Numbered from the stretch's first letter, positions 8,341 to 17,317 are shown. The stretch is DNA of 64,000 nt from Streptomyces sp. V3I8 (GCF_030817535.1 NZ_JAUSZL010000002.1:682001-746000), one strand, 5' to 3'. Notes: generated by a model from the sequence alone, not told the origin. A program made the numbers and translations.

Positions 8341-8992
8341 ACGGCCCCTCCAGCGCCGCCCACTGCAGCAGCATGATGGTCTTCGCGTCGGCGATCCCGC
8401 CGGTGCGGATCATGGCCAGGGCCTGGCGGAAGGGCAGTTCGACGGTCTCGATGTCCTCGCCCTCCTCCTCCAGGCCACCGCCCTCGTGGGTGCGGGTGGA
8501 GGGCCCGTAGGAGGCGGCGTAGAAGGTCACGCGCTCGGTGACCGAGCCGGGGCTCATGTAGACCTCGAAGACCCGCCGGACCTCGCCGACCGTGTGCCCG
8601 GTCTCCTCGGTCACCTCGCGGCGCACGGCGACCTCGGGGTGCTCGTCCTCCTCGTCCAGCAGGCCGCCCGGTGTCTCGACGAGCATGCCGTCGGGGTGGC
8701 CGTTGACGTACACGGGGTAGCGGAACTGCCGCGTGAGCAGCACGGTTTCGCGTGCGGTGTCGTACAGCAGGATCGTGGCGCCGTTGCCGCGGTCGTGCGT
8801 CTCGCGTTCCTGGGTGGACCAGGTGCCGTCGGCGCGCTGGAGGTCGAAGGTCGTGGTCCGCCCCACGTACCAGTGGCAGGACAACAGGGTCACGTCCCGC
8901 ACCTTGACCCGGGGGTTGCCCGTCAGGTCCAGGCCGGCCCGGTCGAGTCCGGTGCGGCCCCTGCGGTCGGGGGTGTCGATGCCCGCGGTCAT
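8318..8992 (-). CDS. nudK: NUDIX hydrolase, GDP-mannose pyrophosphatase NudK-like
   Basis: This 224-residue NUDIX hydrolase closely follows the NudK plan. LLTRQFRYPVYVNG is followed by a Nudix box from GGLLDEEDE to RREVTEETGHTV, with the metal-binding REVTEE. Then come VFEVYMSPGSVTERVTFYAA, EDIETVELPFRQAL and MIRTGGIADAKTIMLLQ. NudK enzymes hydrolyse GDP-mannose to GMP and mannose-1-phosphate. The spacing between the Gly and the first Glu of the box is one residue longer than canonical. I chose ATG 8992 (MTAGIDTP), because the upstream in-frame extension is Arg-rich and lacks a ribosome site. The stop overlaps the TSUP gene end to end. Confidence 0.82.
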   Translation of the reverse strand: MTAGIDTPDRRGRTGLDRAGLDLTGNPRVKVRDVTLLSCHWYVGRTTTFDLQRADGTWSTQERETHDRGNGATILLYDTARETVLLTRQFRYPVYVNGHPDGMLVETPGGLLDEEDEHPEVAVRREVTEETGHTVGEVRRVFEVYMSPGSVTERVTFYAASYGPSTRTHEGGGLEEEGEDIETVELPFRQALAMIRTGGIADAKTIMLLQWAALEGPFSGAAAG

Positions 8993-9300
8993 CGTGTGCC
9001 GGCCGGGGAGGAGGGGCGGGCGGCGGCGGGGGTCGCGCCGGTATCGGTGCCGGTGCGCGTACAGGTGGAGCACATGGTCATGTCCCGCTTCTATCATCCC
9101 GTACGGGCCGGTGGGGACCGGTCGCGCGGTTCCCCCGCGTCCCCGGCGGGGTGCCCGGCCGGCGCGGGTGCGGAGCCGCAGCGCCCGACGGGTCATCAGG
9201 TCATCCGTCCCGGACCCTTGACTCCCCCCGCGGCGGCCGGGATTCTCGTCACAGCTTTTGCACGAGTCATGACAAAAGTCGAAGACCGAAGACGTGGGTG
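8993..9300. other. Divergent intergenic region with an inverted repeat
   Basis: This 308-bp gap separates the NudK-like gene and the secreted dipeptidase-like gene, which diverge, so it must hold both promoters. A 6-bp inverted repeat, CTTTTG (9255-9260) and CAAAAG (9273-9278), surrounds a TCATGA core 25-45 bp before the + strand start and could be an operator. A copy of a common Streptomyces intergenic sequence (GCGCGGTTCCCCCGCGTCCCC) lies around 9124-9144. I see no gene in it. Confidence 0.45.
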
Positions 9301-11364
9301 ATGACCATGACCCGGCAGCCCCTCCACCGGCGCAGACCCCTCACGGCCTTGTCGCTGCTGCTCGTCGTGTTGGCGATGTCGCTCGGTCCCACGCCCAGTT
9401 CGGCGGCCGGGACCGACTGGTGGAACCCGACCGCGCGACCCGCGCCCGACTCGCAGATCAACGTGACCGGGGAGCCGTTCAGGGGTACCGGCGCGCAGGG
9501 CGAGGTGCGCGGGTTCGTCGACGCGCACAACCACCTGATGGCCAACGAGGCGTTCGGCGGGCGGCTCATCTGCGGCAAGCCCTTCTCGACGGCGGGGGTG
9601 GCCGCCGCCCTCAAGGACTGTCCCGAGCACTATCCCGACGGCTCGCTGGCGATCTTCGACTTCATCACCAACGGCGGTGACGGCAGGCACGATCCCGACG
9701 GCTGGCCCACGTTCGCGGACTGGCCCGCCCATGACTCGCTCACCCACCAGCAGAACTACTACGCCTGGGTCGAACGCGCCTGGCGCGGCGGCCAGCGCGT
9801 CCTCGTCAACGACCTCGTCACCAACGGGGTGATCTGCTCGGTCTACCCCTTCAAGGACCGCGGCTGCGACGAGATGACCTCGATCCGGCTGCAGGCGAAG
9901 CTGACGTACGACATGCAGGACTACATCGACGCGATGTACGGCGGCCCCGGCAAGGGCTGGTTCAGGATCGTCACCGACAGCGCGCAGGCCCGCCGGGTCG
10001 TCGAGCAGGGCAAGCTGGCCGTCGTTCTCGGTGTCGAGACCTCCGAGCCGTTCGGCTGCAAGCAGATCCTGGACGTCGCGCAGTGCGACAGGGCCGACAT
10101 CGACGCGGGACTGGACGAGCTGTACGACCTCGGCGTGCGCAGCATGTTCCTGTGCCACAAGTTCGACAACGCCCTGTGCGGGGTCCGGTTCGACGAGGGC
10201 GGCCTCGGTACGGCGATCAACGTCGGCCAGTTCCTGTCGACGGGCACGTTCTGGCAGACCGAGAAGTGCACGGGCCCGCAGCACGACAACCCCATCGGCG
10301 GCGCCGCGGCACCGGGCGCCGAGAAGGAACTGCCGGCGGGTGTCGAGGTCCCGTCGTACGACGACGACGCGCGGTGCAACAAACGAGGGCTCACCGATCT
10401 CGGCGAGTACGCCGTGCGCGGTCTGATGAAGCGCAAGATGATGCTGGAGATCGACCACATGGGCGTCAAGGCCACCGGCCGGGCCCTCGACCTCCTCGAG
10501 GCGGAGTCCTACCCGGGTGTCATCTCCTCGCACAGCTGGATGGACCTGAACTGGACCGAGCGCGTCTACCGCCTCGGCGGCTTCATCGCCCAGTACATGC
10601 ACGGCTCGCAGCAGTTCGGCGCGGAGGCCGCGCGGACGAAGGCCCTGCGCGACGAGTACGGCGTGGGCTACGGGTACGGCACCGACATGAACGGCGTCGG
10701 CGGCTGGCCGGCCCCGCGCGGCGCGGACACCTCGAACCCCGTGCGGTATCCGTTCCGCAGCACCGACGGCACGGCGGTCATCGACCGGCAGACCACCGGA
10801 CAGCGCACCTGGGACATCAACACCGACGGGGCCGCCCACTACGGGCTCGTACCGGACTGGATCGAGGACATCCGGGTGGTCGCGGGGCAGGAGGTGGTGG
10901 ACGACCTGTTCCGGGGCGCCGAGTCCTACCTCGGCACCTGGGGTGCCTCCGAGCGGCACGAGGCCGCGGTGGACCTCGCTGCGGGCGCGCCCGCCACGGC
11001 CAGTTCGGCGGAGTCGAACCCCTTCACGAGCTACGCGCCCGGCCGGGCCGTGGACGGCAACCGCGACACGCGCTGGGCGAGCGGCTGGAGCGACGACCAG
11101 TGGCTGCGGATCGACCTCGGCTCCACGCACACGGTCGGGCGCGTCACCCTCGACTGGGAGCGCGCCTACGCGAAGGCGTATCGCGTGGAGGTCTCCGCCG
11201 ACGGCACGAACTGGCGGTCCGTGTGGTCCACCACCACCGGTGACGGGGGCCTGGACACGGTCCTGTTCGCCGGCGTGCCCGCCCGCCACGTACGGGTCCA
11301 CGCACTGGACCGCGGCACCGACTGGGGCTACTCCCTGTACGAGGTGGGCGTCCACGGCAGCTGA
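9301..11364 (+). CDS. Secreted membrane-dipeptidase-like hydrolase with C-terminal F5/8 type C domain
   Basis: This 687-residue exported protein starts with a basic region (MTMTRQPLHRRRP) and a hydrophobic core ending near PSSAA|GTDWW, a Sec-type signal. The main domain is an amidohydrolase-like TIM barrel. It has a His pair at FVDAHNHL, GVETSEPFGC, MFLCHKFDNALCG, LEIDHMG and VISSHSWMD, resembling renal/membrane dipeptidases. From about residue 560 a discoidin/F5-8C carbohydrate-binding domain begins (TASSAESNPFTSYAPGRAVD, then DDQWLRIDLGS) and runs to the C-terminus. There are two tandem ATGs, 9301 and 9307. A TetR gene follows after 36 bp and may be cotranscribed. The substrate is unknown; peptide-glycan or cell-wall material is a reasonable guess. 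Confidence 0.85.
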   Translation: MTMTRQPLHRRRPLTALSLLLVVLAMSLGPTPSSAAGTDWWNPTARPAPDSQINVTGEPFRGTGAQGEVRGFVDAHNHLMANEAFGGRLICGKPFSTAGVAAALKDCPEHYPDGSLAIFDFITNGGDGRHDPDGWPTFADWPAHDSLTHQQNYYAWVERAWRGGQRVLVNDLVTNGVICSVYPFKDRGCDEMTSIRLQAKLTYDMQDYIDAMYGGPGKGWFRIVTDSAQARRVVEQGKLAVVLGVETSEPFGCKQILDVAQCDRADIDAGLDELYDLGVRSMFLCHKFDNALCGVRFDEGGLGTAINVGQFLSTGTFWQTEKCTGPQHDNPIGGAAAPGAEKELPAGVEVPSYDDDARCNKRGLTDLGEYAVRGLMKRKMMLEIDHMGVKATGRALDLLEAESYPGVISSHSWMDLNWTERVYRLGGFIAQYMHGSQQFGAEAARTKALRDEYGVGYGYGTDMNGVGGWPAPRGADTSNPVRYPFRSTDGTAVIDRQTTGQRTWDINTDGAAHYGLVPDWIEDIRVVAGQEVVDDLFRGAESYLGTWGASERHEAAVDLAAGAPATASSAESNPFTSYAPGRAVDGNRDTRWASGWSDDQWLRIDLGSTHTVGRVTLDWERAYAKAYRVEVSADGTNWRSVWSTTTGDGGLDTVLFAGVPARHVRVHALDRGTDWGYSLYEVGVHGS

Positions 11365-11400
11365 CGCCCGCCGTCCGGCAGCAGGCTCGAAAGGGGCCCC

Positions 11401-12018
11401 ATGGTCCGCAGGCCGTCGGCGGAACGGCGCCGTCAGCTCACCGAGGCGGCCATCCGCGTGATGACCCGGGACGGCGTCGCCAGGACGACGACCCGGTCCA
11501 TCGCGGCCGAGGCGGGCGTGTCACTGAGCGTCTTCCACTACTGCTTCGACTCCAAGCAGGCGCTCGTCGAGTCGGTGATCGAGACGATCACGAGCCATTC
11601 CGTCGCGGTGGTGCGCGAGGCGATCCGGCCGAGGGGAACCCTGCGGGAGACCGTCGCGGCCGGCTTCCGGGCCTACTGGGAGCATGTGTCGGCCCACCCC
11701 GGCGAGCACATGCTCACCTACGAGCTGACGCAGTACGCCCTGCGCCGGCCGGGGTTCGAGCACCTGGCCCGGCGGCAGTACGAGCTGTACCGCGACACGT
11801 ACGCCGAACTCGTCGGGCAGCTCGCCCACGACATGGACTTCACGCTGCGCGTGCCCGTACCGGTGCTGGCCCGCTATCTGGCCGCCATGACCGACGGGCT
11901 GACCCTCAACTTCCTCGTCCTGGGCGACGATTCGGCGTGGGCGGACATCCTCGACACGATCACCGACCATGTCGCCGGCCTGGTGTGCGACACGGACGAG
12001 GTCCCGCACGGTCCGTAA
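11401..12018 (+). CDS. TetR/AcrR-family transcriptional regulator
   Basis: This is a 205-residue one-component regulator. The N-terminal helix-turn-helix spans residues about 9-56 (RRRQLTEAAIRVMTRDGVARTTTRSIAAEAGVSLSVFHYCF in two stretches), with an unusual recognition helix end (VFHYCF). The C-terminal ligand domain includes HPGEHMLTYELTQYALRRPG, a pattern seen in TetR_C_6-like regulators. The start is ATG 11401, with GAAAGGGG just upstream. It lies 36 bp after the secreted dipeptidase-like gene in the same direction, so it may control that gene, possibly through the CTTTTG/CAAAAG repeat at 9255-9278. That link is inference. Confidence 0.9.
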   Translation: MVRRPSAERRRQLTEAAIRVMTRDGVARTTTRSIAAEAGVSLSVFHYCFDSKQALVESVIETITSHSVAVVREAIRPRGTLRETVAAGFRAYWEHVSAHPGEHMLTYELTQYALRRPGFEHLARRQYELYRDTYAELVGQLAHDMDFTLRVPVPVLARYLAAMTDGLTLNFLVLGDDSAWADILDTITDHVAGLVCDTDEVPHGP

Positions 12019-12064
12019 CGCGTCCCGCCACCCGGCGGCAGCGGGGACCGCACGCGAAGGCGGG

Positions 12065-12859
12065 TCAGGAGCGGCGGCGGGGCTTGCCGCCCTTCGCTCC
12101 CCTGGCCCCCTTGGCTCCCTTGCCGCCCTTGGAGGTGCCGGAGCCCGTCCGGGGGTTCTTGCCGCTGGTCCTGCCCGCGGCGGCTCCGCGCCGGGTCGTG
12201 CCCTTGCCGGCGGCCGCCGTCTTCGGACCGGCGTCCGCAGCGGGCTGCGAGCGGCCCCGGGAGCTGTTGGCGGTGCGGCCCCGGACGATCCCGATGAAGT
12301 CCTCGACCAGGTCCGTGGTCCTGTCCTCGGGCCACGACAGGGCGACCCGCGACTCGGTGGCGTCCGTGACCGGCCGGTACGTCAGGTCCTTGCGGTGGTG
12401 CAGGCGGGCGATCGACTGCGGGACGACGAGGAGTCCCACCCCCGCCGCCACCAGTTCGACCGCGTCGGCCGTCGTGGCGGGGCGCTCGATCGCGGGACGG
12501 CCCGGCGGGCGCTCCCAGTCGAGGAGGTCGTCCAGGGGGTGCAGCACGACGTCGTCCGCCAGGTCCTCGGCGGTGACCTCGTCCACCGCGGTCACGACGT
12601 GGTCCTTCGGCACGACGACCACACTGGTCTCGGCGTAGAGGGGGATGGCGCTGAGATCCGTACCGCCGACCGGCAGGCGCACGAGACCGGCGTCGGCGTC
12701 ACCGCGCCGCAGCACGTCGGGCGCCTCGGCGGCGGACACCGCGAGGAGCGTCAGGGGAACGTCGGGCAGTCGCTCGTTCCAGATCCTCACCCACTTGCCG
12801 GGCGTCACTCCCGGGACGTACGCGAGCCGGAACGAAGGGGGGTCCTGGGCGCCTGTCAC
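12065..12859 (-). CDS. LysR-type substrate-binding-domain protein without HTH, with a basic C-terminal tail
   Basis: This 264-residue protein begins directly in a LysR effector-binding domain: FRLAYVPGVTPGKWVRIWNERLPDVPL, then RRGDADAGLVRLP, AETSVVVVPKDHVV and AAGVGLLVVPQSIARLHH. It lacks the ~60-residue N-terminal winged helix of real LysR regulators. From about residue 205 it becomes a Lys/Arg/Gly/Ala-rich tail (GKGTTRRGAAAGRTSGK, then repeated KGGKGAKGA), similar to tails of nucleoid-associated proteins. It is divergent from the DUF5997 gene, with only 58 bp between the starts. It may be a sensor that binds nucleic acid through its tail or works with a partner. That is inference. Confidence 0.85.
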   Translation of the reverse strand: MTGAQDPPSFRLAYVPGVTPGKWVRIWNERLPDVPLTLLAVSAAEAPDVLRRGDADAGLVRLPVGGTDLSAIPLYAETSVVVVPKDHVVTAVDEVTAEDLADDVVLHPLDDLLDWERPPGRPAIERPATTADAVELVAAGVGLLVVPQSIARLHHRKDLTYRPVTDATESRVALSWPEDRTTDLVEDFIGIVRGRTANSSRGRSQPAADAGPKTAAAGKGTTRRGAAAGRTSGKNPRTGSGTSKGGKGAKGARGAKGGKPRRRS

Positions 12860-12917
12860 CTGGCCAGGTTACCCGCCGTGGTCGGGGCCGGTTCACATGC
12901 TCGATACCCTTGGCCGC

Positions 12918-13304
12918 ATGACGTCGCACCAGAACACCCAGACGATGAAGCCCGCGACCGCGGCGAAGAAACTGGGTGTGTACCTCGAGGCCACACCCGC
13001 CGAGTTCCAGGAGGGTGTCGTCTCGCGCTCCGAGCTCACCGCGCTCCAGGCCGAGCCGCCCGAGTGGCTGCGGGAGCTGCGGCGCAACGGCCCGCACCCC
13101 CGGCCGGTGATCGCGGCGAAGCTCGGCATCTCCATCTCGGGGCTCGCCCGCGGCGGCGTGAACGACGCCCTCACCACGGAGCAGATCGAGGCGCTGAAGC
13201 AGGACTCCCCGGAATGGCTCCGGAAGGAGCGCGCCACCCAGGCCGAGGTCCGCAAGGAAGCAGCCCGCATCAAGGACAAGCAGGCCGAGCGCGAGTCCCG
13301 GTGA
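12918..13304 (+). CDS. DUF5997 family protein
   Basis: This 128-residue soluble protein matches my memory of the actinobacterial DUF5997 family: MKPATAAKKLGVYLEATPAEFQ, then PPEWLRELRRNGPHPRPVIAAKLGISISGLARGGV, and a charged C-terminal helix (RATQAEVRKEAARIKDKQAERE). It has no signal peptide or membrane segment. The AAKLGISISGLA segment has the look of a helix-turn-helix. The start is ATG 12918; upstream in-frame codons overlap the divergent gene. It faces the LysR effector-domain gene, and the pair shares a 58-bp promoter region, which suggests linked function. No activity is known to me. Confidence 0.82.
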   Translation: MTSHQNTQTMKPATAAKKLGVYLEATPAEFQEGVVSRSELTALQAEPPEWLRELRRNGPHPRPVIAAKLGISISGLARGGVNDALTTEQIEALKQDSPEWLRKERATQAEVRKEAARIKDKQAERESR

Positions 13305-13372
13305 TCGCCTGACAGAATGGGATCAGCGCATACGTTCGAGAGTGTGCGCCCCCGGACGACGGAGGAGTCCCC

Positions 13373-14401
13373 GTGCCGCTGCCCTCACGACCGTTGCGGA
13401 AGCTGGGTTTCCTGACCATCGGGCTGTTCGACGAGGCAGATCCCCGTACGGGCCACGAGTCGACGCTGGAGATCATCGAGCTCGGTGAACGGCTGGGCTT
13501 CGACAGCGCGTGGCTGCGTCACCGCCACCTCCAGTACGGGATCTCCTCCCCCGTGGCCGTCCTGGCCGCGGCCTCGCAGCGCACCACCCGTATCGAGCTC
13601 GGCACCGCGGTCATCCCGCTGGGCTGGGAGAATCCACTGCGGCTGGCGGAGGACCTGGCCACGGTCGACATCCTGTCCGGGGGCCGCCTCAACCCCGGCG
13701 TCAGCGTCGGTCCGCCGATGCACTACGACCAGGTCAAGGGCGCGCTCTACCCGGACACCGCCGACGCCGAGGACTTCGGCCACGAGCGGGTGTCCCGGCT
13801 GCTGGACTTCGTGCGGGGCAGACCGGCCACCGACTTCAGCGGGGTCGAGGGGTTCGAGGTGTTCTCGGACCGCGTCCAGCCGCACGCCGCCGGCCTGGGC
13901 GGCCGCCTCTGGTACGGCGGCGGCAGCCTGCGGTCGGCCCGGTGGGCGGGCGAGCACGCGATGAACCTTCTGACCAGCAGCGTCGTCAAGGCGGAGGAGT
14001 CCGAGGACTTCGCCGAGATCCAGCTGTCCCACGTACGCGCTTTCCGGGCCCACCACCCCGACGGCGACCGCGCCCGCGTCTCGCAGGGGCTCGTCGTCAT
14101 CCCCACCGACAGCGCCACTCCGGAGCAGCGCGCGAAGTACGAGGCGTACGCCGGGAAGCGGACCCCGCGCACCACGGCCCCCCAGGGTCCCGCGCGCATG
14201 ATGTTCGCGCCCGACCTGGTCGGGACCTCCGCGGAGATCGCCGAACGGCTGTACGCGCACGCCGCGTTCCGGGAGATCGACGAGGTGGCGTTCGCGCTGC
14301 CGTTCACCTTCGAGCACGCGGACTACGTTCAGATCCTCACCGACATCGCGACCGTGCTCGGTCCGGCCCTCGGCTGGCAGCCGTCGGCCCGCCGGGGGTA
14401 G
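13373..14401 (+). CDS. LLM-class flavin-dependent oxidoreductase
   Basis: This 342-residue protein belongs to the luciferase-like monooxygenase superfamily (TIM barrel binding FMN or F420). Visible features are LGFLTIGLFDEADPRTGHESTLE at the N-terminus, ERLGFDSAWLRHRH, TTRIELGTAVIPLGWENPLRLAEDLATVD, GGRLNPGVSVGPP and the C-terminal FREIDEVAFALPF. Members oxidise diverse substrates with reduced flavin. The substrate and cofactor here cannot be deduced. The start is GTG 13373 with GGAGGAG upstream. Its 3' end faces the small GNAT gene with a 20-bp gap. Confidence 0.9.
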   Translation: MPLPSRPLRKLGFLTIGLFDEADPRTGHESTLEIIELGERLGFDSAWLRHRHLQYGISSPVAVLAAASQRTTRIELGTAVIPLGWENPLRLAEDLATVDILSGGRLNPGVSVGPPMHYDQVKGALYPDTADAEDFGHERVSRLLDFVRGRPATDFSGVEGFEVFSDRVQPHAAGLGGRLWYGGGSLRSARWAGEHAMNLLTSSVVKAEESEDFAEIQLSHVRAFRAHHPDGDRARVSQGLVVIPTDSATPEQRAKYEAYAGKRTPRTTAPQGPARMMFAPDLVGTSAEIAERLYAHAAFREIDEVAFALPFTFEHADYVQILTDIATVLGPALGWQPSARRG

Positions 14402-14421
14402 CGGTTCCCCGGTGCGGGGTC

Positions 14422-14730
14422 TCAGTCGCTGACCCTGCTGCGGGCCTGGTAGAGCAGGTCACCGTACTCGGGGTGGCGGGCGATCCAGCCGGCGTAGAAC
14501 GGGCAGGTGGCCAGCACCCGCAGGCCGGCGGCGCGCGCCTCGTCGAGGGAGGCCCGGGCCAGCGCGGAGCCGATCCCCTTGCCCTCGCACTCCGGGCTCA
14601 CCTCGGTGTGGACGAACGCGATGAGTTCGGTGGTGCGGATGTAGTCCGCGTGACCGGCGACCGCCGACGCCCCGTCGAGCCGCGCCTCGTAACGCCGCGC
14701 CTCGGGAACGTCCTTGACTTCGACCGCCAT
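14422..14730 (-). CDS. Small GNAT-like N-acetyltransferase (YjdJ type)
   Basis: This 102-residue protein is a minimal GCN5-related acetyltransferase of the YjdJ/DUF type. It has RYEARLDGASAVAGHADY, LIAFVHTEVSPECEGKGIGSALARASLDEARAAG (the acetyl-CoA-binding loop is EGKGIGSAL) and a short C-terminal strand region CPFYAGWIARHPEY, typical of this subfamily. The start is ATG 14730 with GAGGAGG immediately upstream; the in-frame ATG at 14784 lacks a site. The substrate is unknown. Confidence 0.88.
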   Translation of the reverse strand: MAVEVKDVPEARRYEARLDGASAVAGHADYIRTTELIAFVHTEVSPECEGKGIGSALARASLDEARAAGLRVLATCPFYAGWIARHPEYGDLLYQARSRVSD

Positions 14731-14930
14731 GTGTCCTCCTCGTGTGCCACGCCCGCAGTGCAGCTGCCATGACGTGCTGATCAAGAAGCCGAGCCTAACC
14801 GACGGTCACCAGTGACCCGGATCACACCCTGTGGGCGATGATGTCGGGCCGTACCGCCGGTCCAAGACCACGACAGCTTCCACCGCGCGACATCGGCAAG
14901 ACGCGCGACACCGAAAGACAGGACACGGAC

Positions 14931-15143
14931 ATGAGCGAGACCGTGAAGGGCCCCGCGAGCTACTTCCCTTCGATCGAGGCCACGTACGGGCGCCCCGTCG
15001 CCGAGTGGAAGGACCTGATCCGGTCCTCGCCCCTGACGAAGCACATGGAACTCGTGTCCTGGCTCAAGGCCGAGCACGGAATCGGTCACGGACACGCCAA
15101 CGCGCTGGTCGCGCACACGCTCGCCGAGGACAACGGCAGGTGA
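14931..15143 (+). CDS. DUF4287 domain-containing small protein
   Basis: This 70-residue cytoplasmic protein consists almost entirely of a DUF4287 domain: GPASYFPSIEATYGRPVAEW, LTKHMELVSWLKAEHGIGHGHANALVAHTL. It looks all-helical, and the LKxEHGIGHGHANALV stretch is the conserved core. The start is ATG 14931. The 5' neighbour is divergent and the 3' neighbour (pobA) is convergent, so it is monocistronic. Its function is unknown; homologues occur alone or fused to DUF5655-type domains. Confidence 0.85.
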   Translation: MSETVKGPASYFPSIEATYGRPVAEWKDLIRSSPLTKHMELVSWLKAEHGIGHGHANALVAHTLAEDNGR

Positions 15144-15181
15144 CCGGTCCGGCCGCCCGGAGCCGGTCCACCGCCTCGGAG

Positions 15182-16354
15182 TCAGTTCACCCCGGAGGTC
15201 AGCTCGCTGAAGAGCTGGTTCGCGGCGGGTGAGGTGAACTGGCGCTGCAGTTCGGCCCGGGCGATCTGCTTGCGGAACTCTCCCGCATGGGAGGCGTCAC
15301 CGGCGTTGTGCATCAGTTCGGTGATCCATGCCGCGAACGCCTGGTAGTTCCAGATGTGGCTCAGGCATGCGTCGGAGTAGCTGTCGAGGAGGCTCGTGTC
15401 GCCCTGCCCGCTGTACCGGACGAGGGCGCGGGCGAGGACCTCGGCGTCGTTGAGGGCGAGGTTGATGCCCTTCGCGCTCATGGGCGGGACGATGTGGGCG
15501 GCGTCGCCGAGCAGGTACAGCCTGCCGTGGCTCATCGGGCTGTGCACCACACTGCGCAGGGGCAGGATTCGCTTCTCGGCGATCGGCCCGGTGGTCACGG
15601 ACGTGCCGAAGCGGGCGCCCAGCTCGCTCCAGATGCGCTCGTCGGGCCACTGTTCGACGGTGTCGTCGAGCGGGCACTGGAGGTAGATGCGGCTGGCGTT
15701 CGCGCCGCGCGGGATCAGCCCTGCCAGGCCGCGGGAGTGGATCGCCATCCCTGAGGGGTGGCTTGCGGGTATGCCGGCGAGAACACTCAGCCAGGAGTAT
15801 CCGTACGCGTGGGAGAAGCGGGTCAGGACGCCTTCGGGGATGCTCGCGCGGCTGACACCGTGGTAGCCGTCGCAGCCGGCGACGACGTCGCAGCCGATGG
15901 TCACGGCCGAGCCCGTGGCGTCCCGGTGGCGCACCAGAGGGCGGGGGCCCTGGATGCCTTCCAGGGCGACGTCGGCGGCTTCGAAGCGGAGGTCTCCGCC
16001 GTCGCGGAGGAAGACGTCGGTGAGGTTGCGGACGAGGACCTGCTGGGGGCAGTACAGGCTTTCGTTGTCGTCACCGGTGTCGATCGGCATCTCCTCACCG
16101 TCGATGAAGAAGCCGCCCTGCGACTCGGTGACGGGATTTCCCGCCAGCACCTCTTCGAGTCCCCAGGCGCGGAACAGACGCACTCCGCGGGTATCGATGG
16201 TGCCGGCGCGCTGACGCTGCTCGACGTAGGCGCGGCTGCGCTTCTCCAGCACGATGCAGTCGATGCCGTTGCGGAGCAGGAGGGTGCCGAGCGTGAGCCC
16301 GGCCACCCCGGCCCCCACGATGACGACGGTCGTGGTCTCGGATGTTTCTGTCAT
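15182..16354 (-). CDS. pobA: 4-hydroxybenzoate 3-monooxygenase
   Basis: This 390-residue FAD monooxygenase is expected to convert 4-hydroxybenzoate to protocatechuate with NADPH and O2, feeding the beta-ketoadipate pathway. The N-terminal FAD motif is VVIVGAGVAGLTLGTLLLRNG and the middle motif is CDVVAGCDGYHG. LYLLGDAAHIVPPMSAKGINLALND is the second FAD motif, and the close match of this PxxxKGxNLA region to PobA is the main reason for the specific call. The length agrees with PobA (about 390). The start is ATG 16354 (MTETSE). An AraC-type gene lies 177 bp upstream on the same strand and is the likely regulator. No protocatechuate genes are adjacent. Confidence 0.85.
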   Translation of the reverse strand: MTETSETTTVVIVGAGVAGLTLGTLLLRNGIDCIVLEKRSRAYVEQRQRAGTIDTRGVRLFRAWGLEEVLAGNPVTESQGGFFIDGEEMPIDTGDDNESLYCPQQVLVRNLTDVFLRDGGDLRFEAADVALEGIQGPRPLVRHRDATGSAVTIGCDVVAGCDGYHGVSRASIPEGVLTRFSHAYGYSWLSVLAGIPASHPSGMAIHSRGLAGLIPRGANASRIYLQCPLDDTVEQWPDERIWSELGARFGTSVTTGPIAEKRILPLRSVVHSPMSHGRLYLLGDAAHIVPPMSAKGINLALNDAEVLARALVRYSGQGDTSLLDSYSDACLSHIWNYQAFAAWITELMHNAGDASHAGEFRKQIARAELQRQFTSPAANQLFSELTSGVN

Positions 16355-16531
16355 GTCGGAGCCTTTTCGGAAAGTGGCGGCCCGCGGTCCTGGCGGAGCG
16401 TGGAGGGCGTGCCGGCACGGACGGGTTCGAGTGGGTTCGGATCTTCCGACCACCACTGTGGAATCCGCCGGCGCTGTCGCCAACCGGTGGATGAACCCGA
16501 GATACCGAAAACCCGCCAACCTGCGGACGGG

Positions 16532-17317
16532 CTACCTCGTACGGCCGCGCAGCTCCGCCTGGTAGCGGCCGGGGGTCTGGCCGACGACCTCGGTGAAGGC
16601 GTCGATGAAGCCGGAGGGGTTGGACCATCCGCACTCGGTCGCGGTGTCGGTGACCGACCGGCCGGCGGTGAGGTGCACCAGGGCGTGGTGGATACGCAGC
16701 ACGGTGCGCCAGCGGTGGAAACTCATGCCGAGTTCGGTGTGGAACAGACGGCTCAGGGTGCGTTCACCGGCCCCGGCCGCACGTCCCAGCTCGGCCAGGG
16801 TCGCGGTCCGGCCGGGGTCGGCGTGCAGGAGACGGGTGACGGTGCGCAGGCGGTCGTCGGCCGGTTCGGGCAGATGCAGGGACTGCTCGGGCGTCCCGGC
16901 GACCTCGTCGATCACGACCGCGAGCAGCCGCTCGAAGGCCTCCGGGCGCATCTGTGCCCGCTCGGTCAGCGCCAGGAGGGCTTCGCGCAGCAGAGGGTTC
17001 ACGGCGAACACGCCGGGACGGGCCGGCAGCGTGTCGCACAGGCCGGCCGGGACGGTCAGCAGGCGGACATCGGTCTCAGCGTAGAAGCGGTGGGAGTGCG
17101 CAAAGCCGGGCGGCGTCCACGTCATGCGGTCGGCCGGGGCGACCCAGGTCCCGCGTTCGGTCGTGGTGGCCACCGCGCCCGCAACCGCGTACACCAGCTG
17201 ACCGGCGTCATGGGAGTGCGTGTCGAGGTGGTAGCCGTGCGGGAGCCGGCCCGCGCCGTTGAGTGCCGTCGAGGACGGCGCGGGAGACGGTGGGGAAGGC
17301 TGGCGGTTTTCCGGCAT
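16532..17317 (-). CDS. AraC-family regulator with N-terminal cupin, probable pobA regulator
   Basis: This is a 261-residue regulator. The N-terminal cupin-like sensor has LDTHSHDAGQLVYAVAG and WVAPADRMTWTPPG. The C-terminal AraC domain carries two helix-turn-helix units: TATLAELGRAAGAGERTLSRLF and SVTDTATECGWSNPSGFIDAF, followed by the family signature VVGQTPGRYQAEL. It lies directly upstream of pobA in the same orientation. PobR in some proteobacteria is also AraC-type, so control of pobA is likely. That assignment rests on position rather than on homology I can verify. A GGTTCGAACC palindrome (17337-17346) lies 20 bp before its start. Confidence 0.88.
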   Translation of the reverse strand: MPENRQPSPPSPAPSSTALNGAGRLPHGYHLDTHSHDAGQLVYAVAGAVATTTERGTWVAPADRMTWTPPGFAHSHRFYAETDVRLLTVPAGLCDTLPARPGVFAVNPLLREALLALTERAQMRPEAFERLLAVVIDEVAGTPEQSLHLPEPADDRLRTVTRLLHADPGRTATLAELGRAAGAGERTLSRLFHTELGMSFHRWRTVLRIHHALVHLTAGRSVTDTATECGWSNPSGFIDAFTEVVGQTPGRYQAELRGRTR

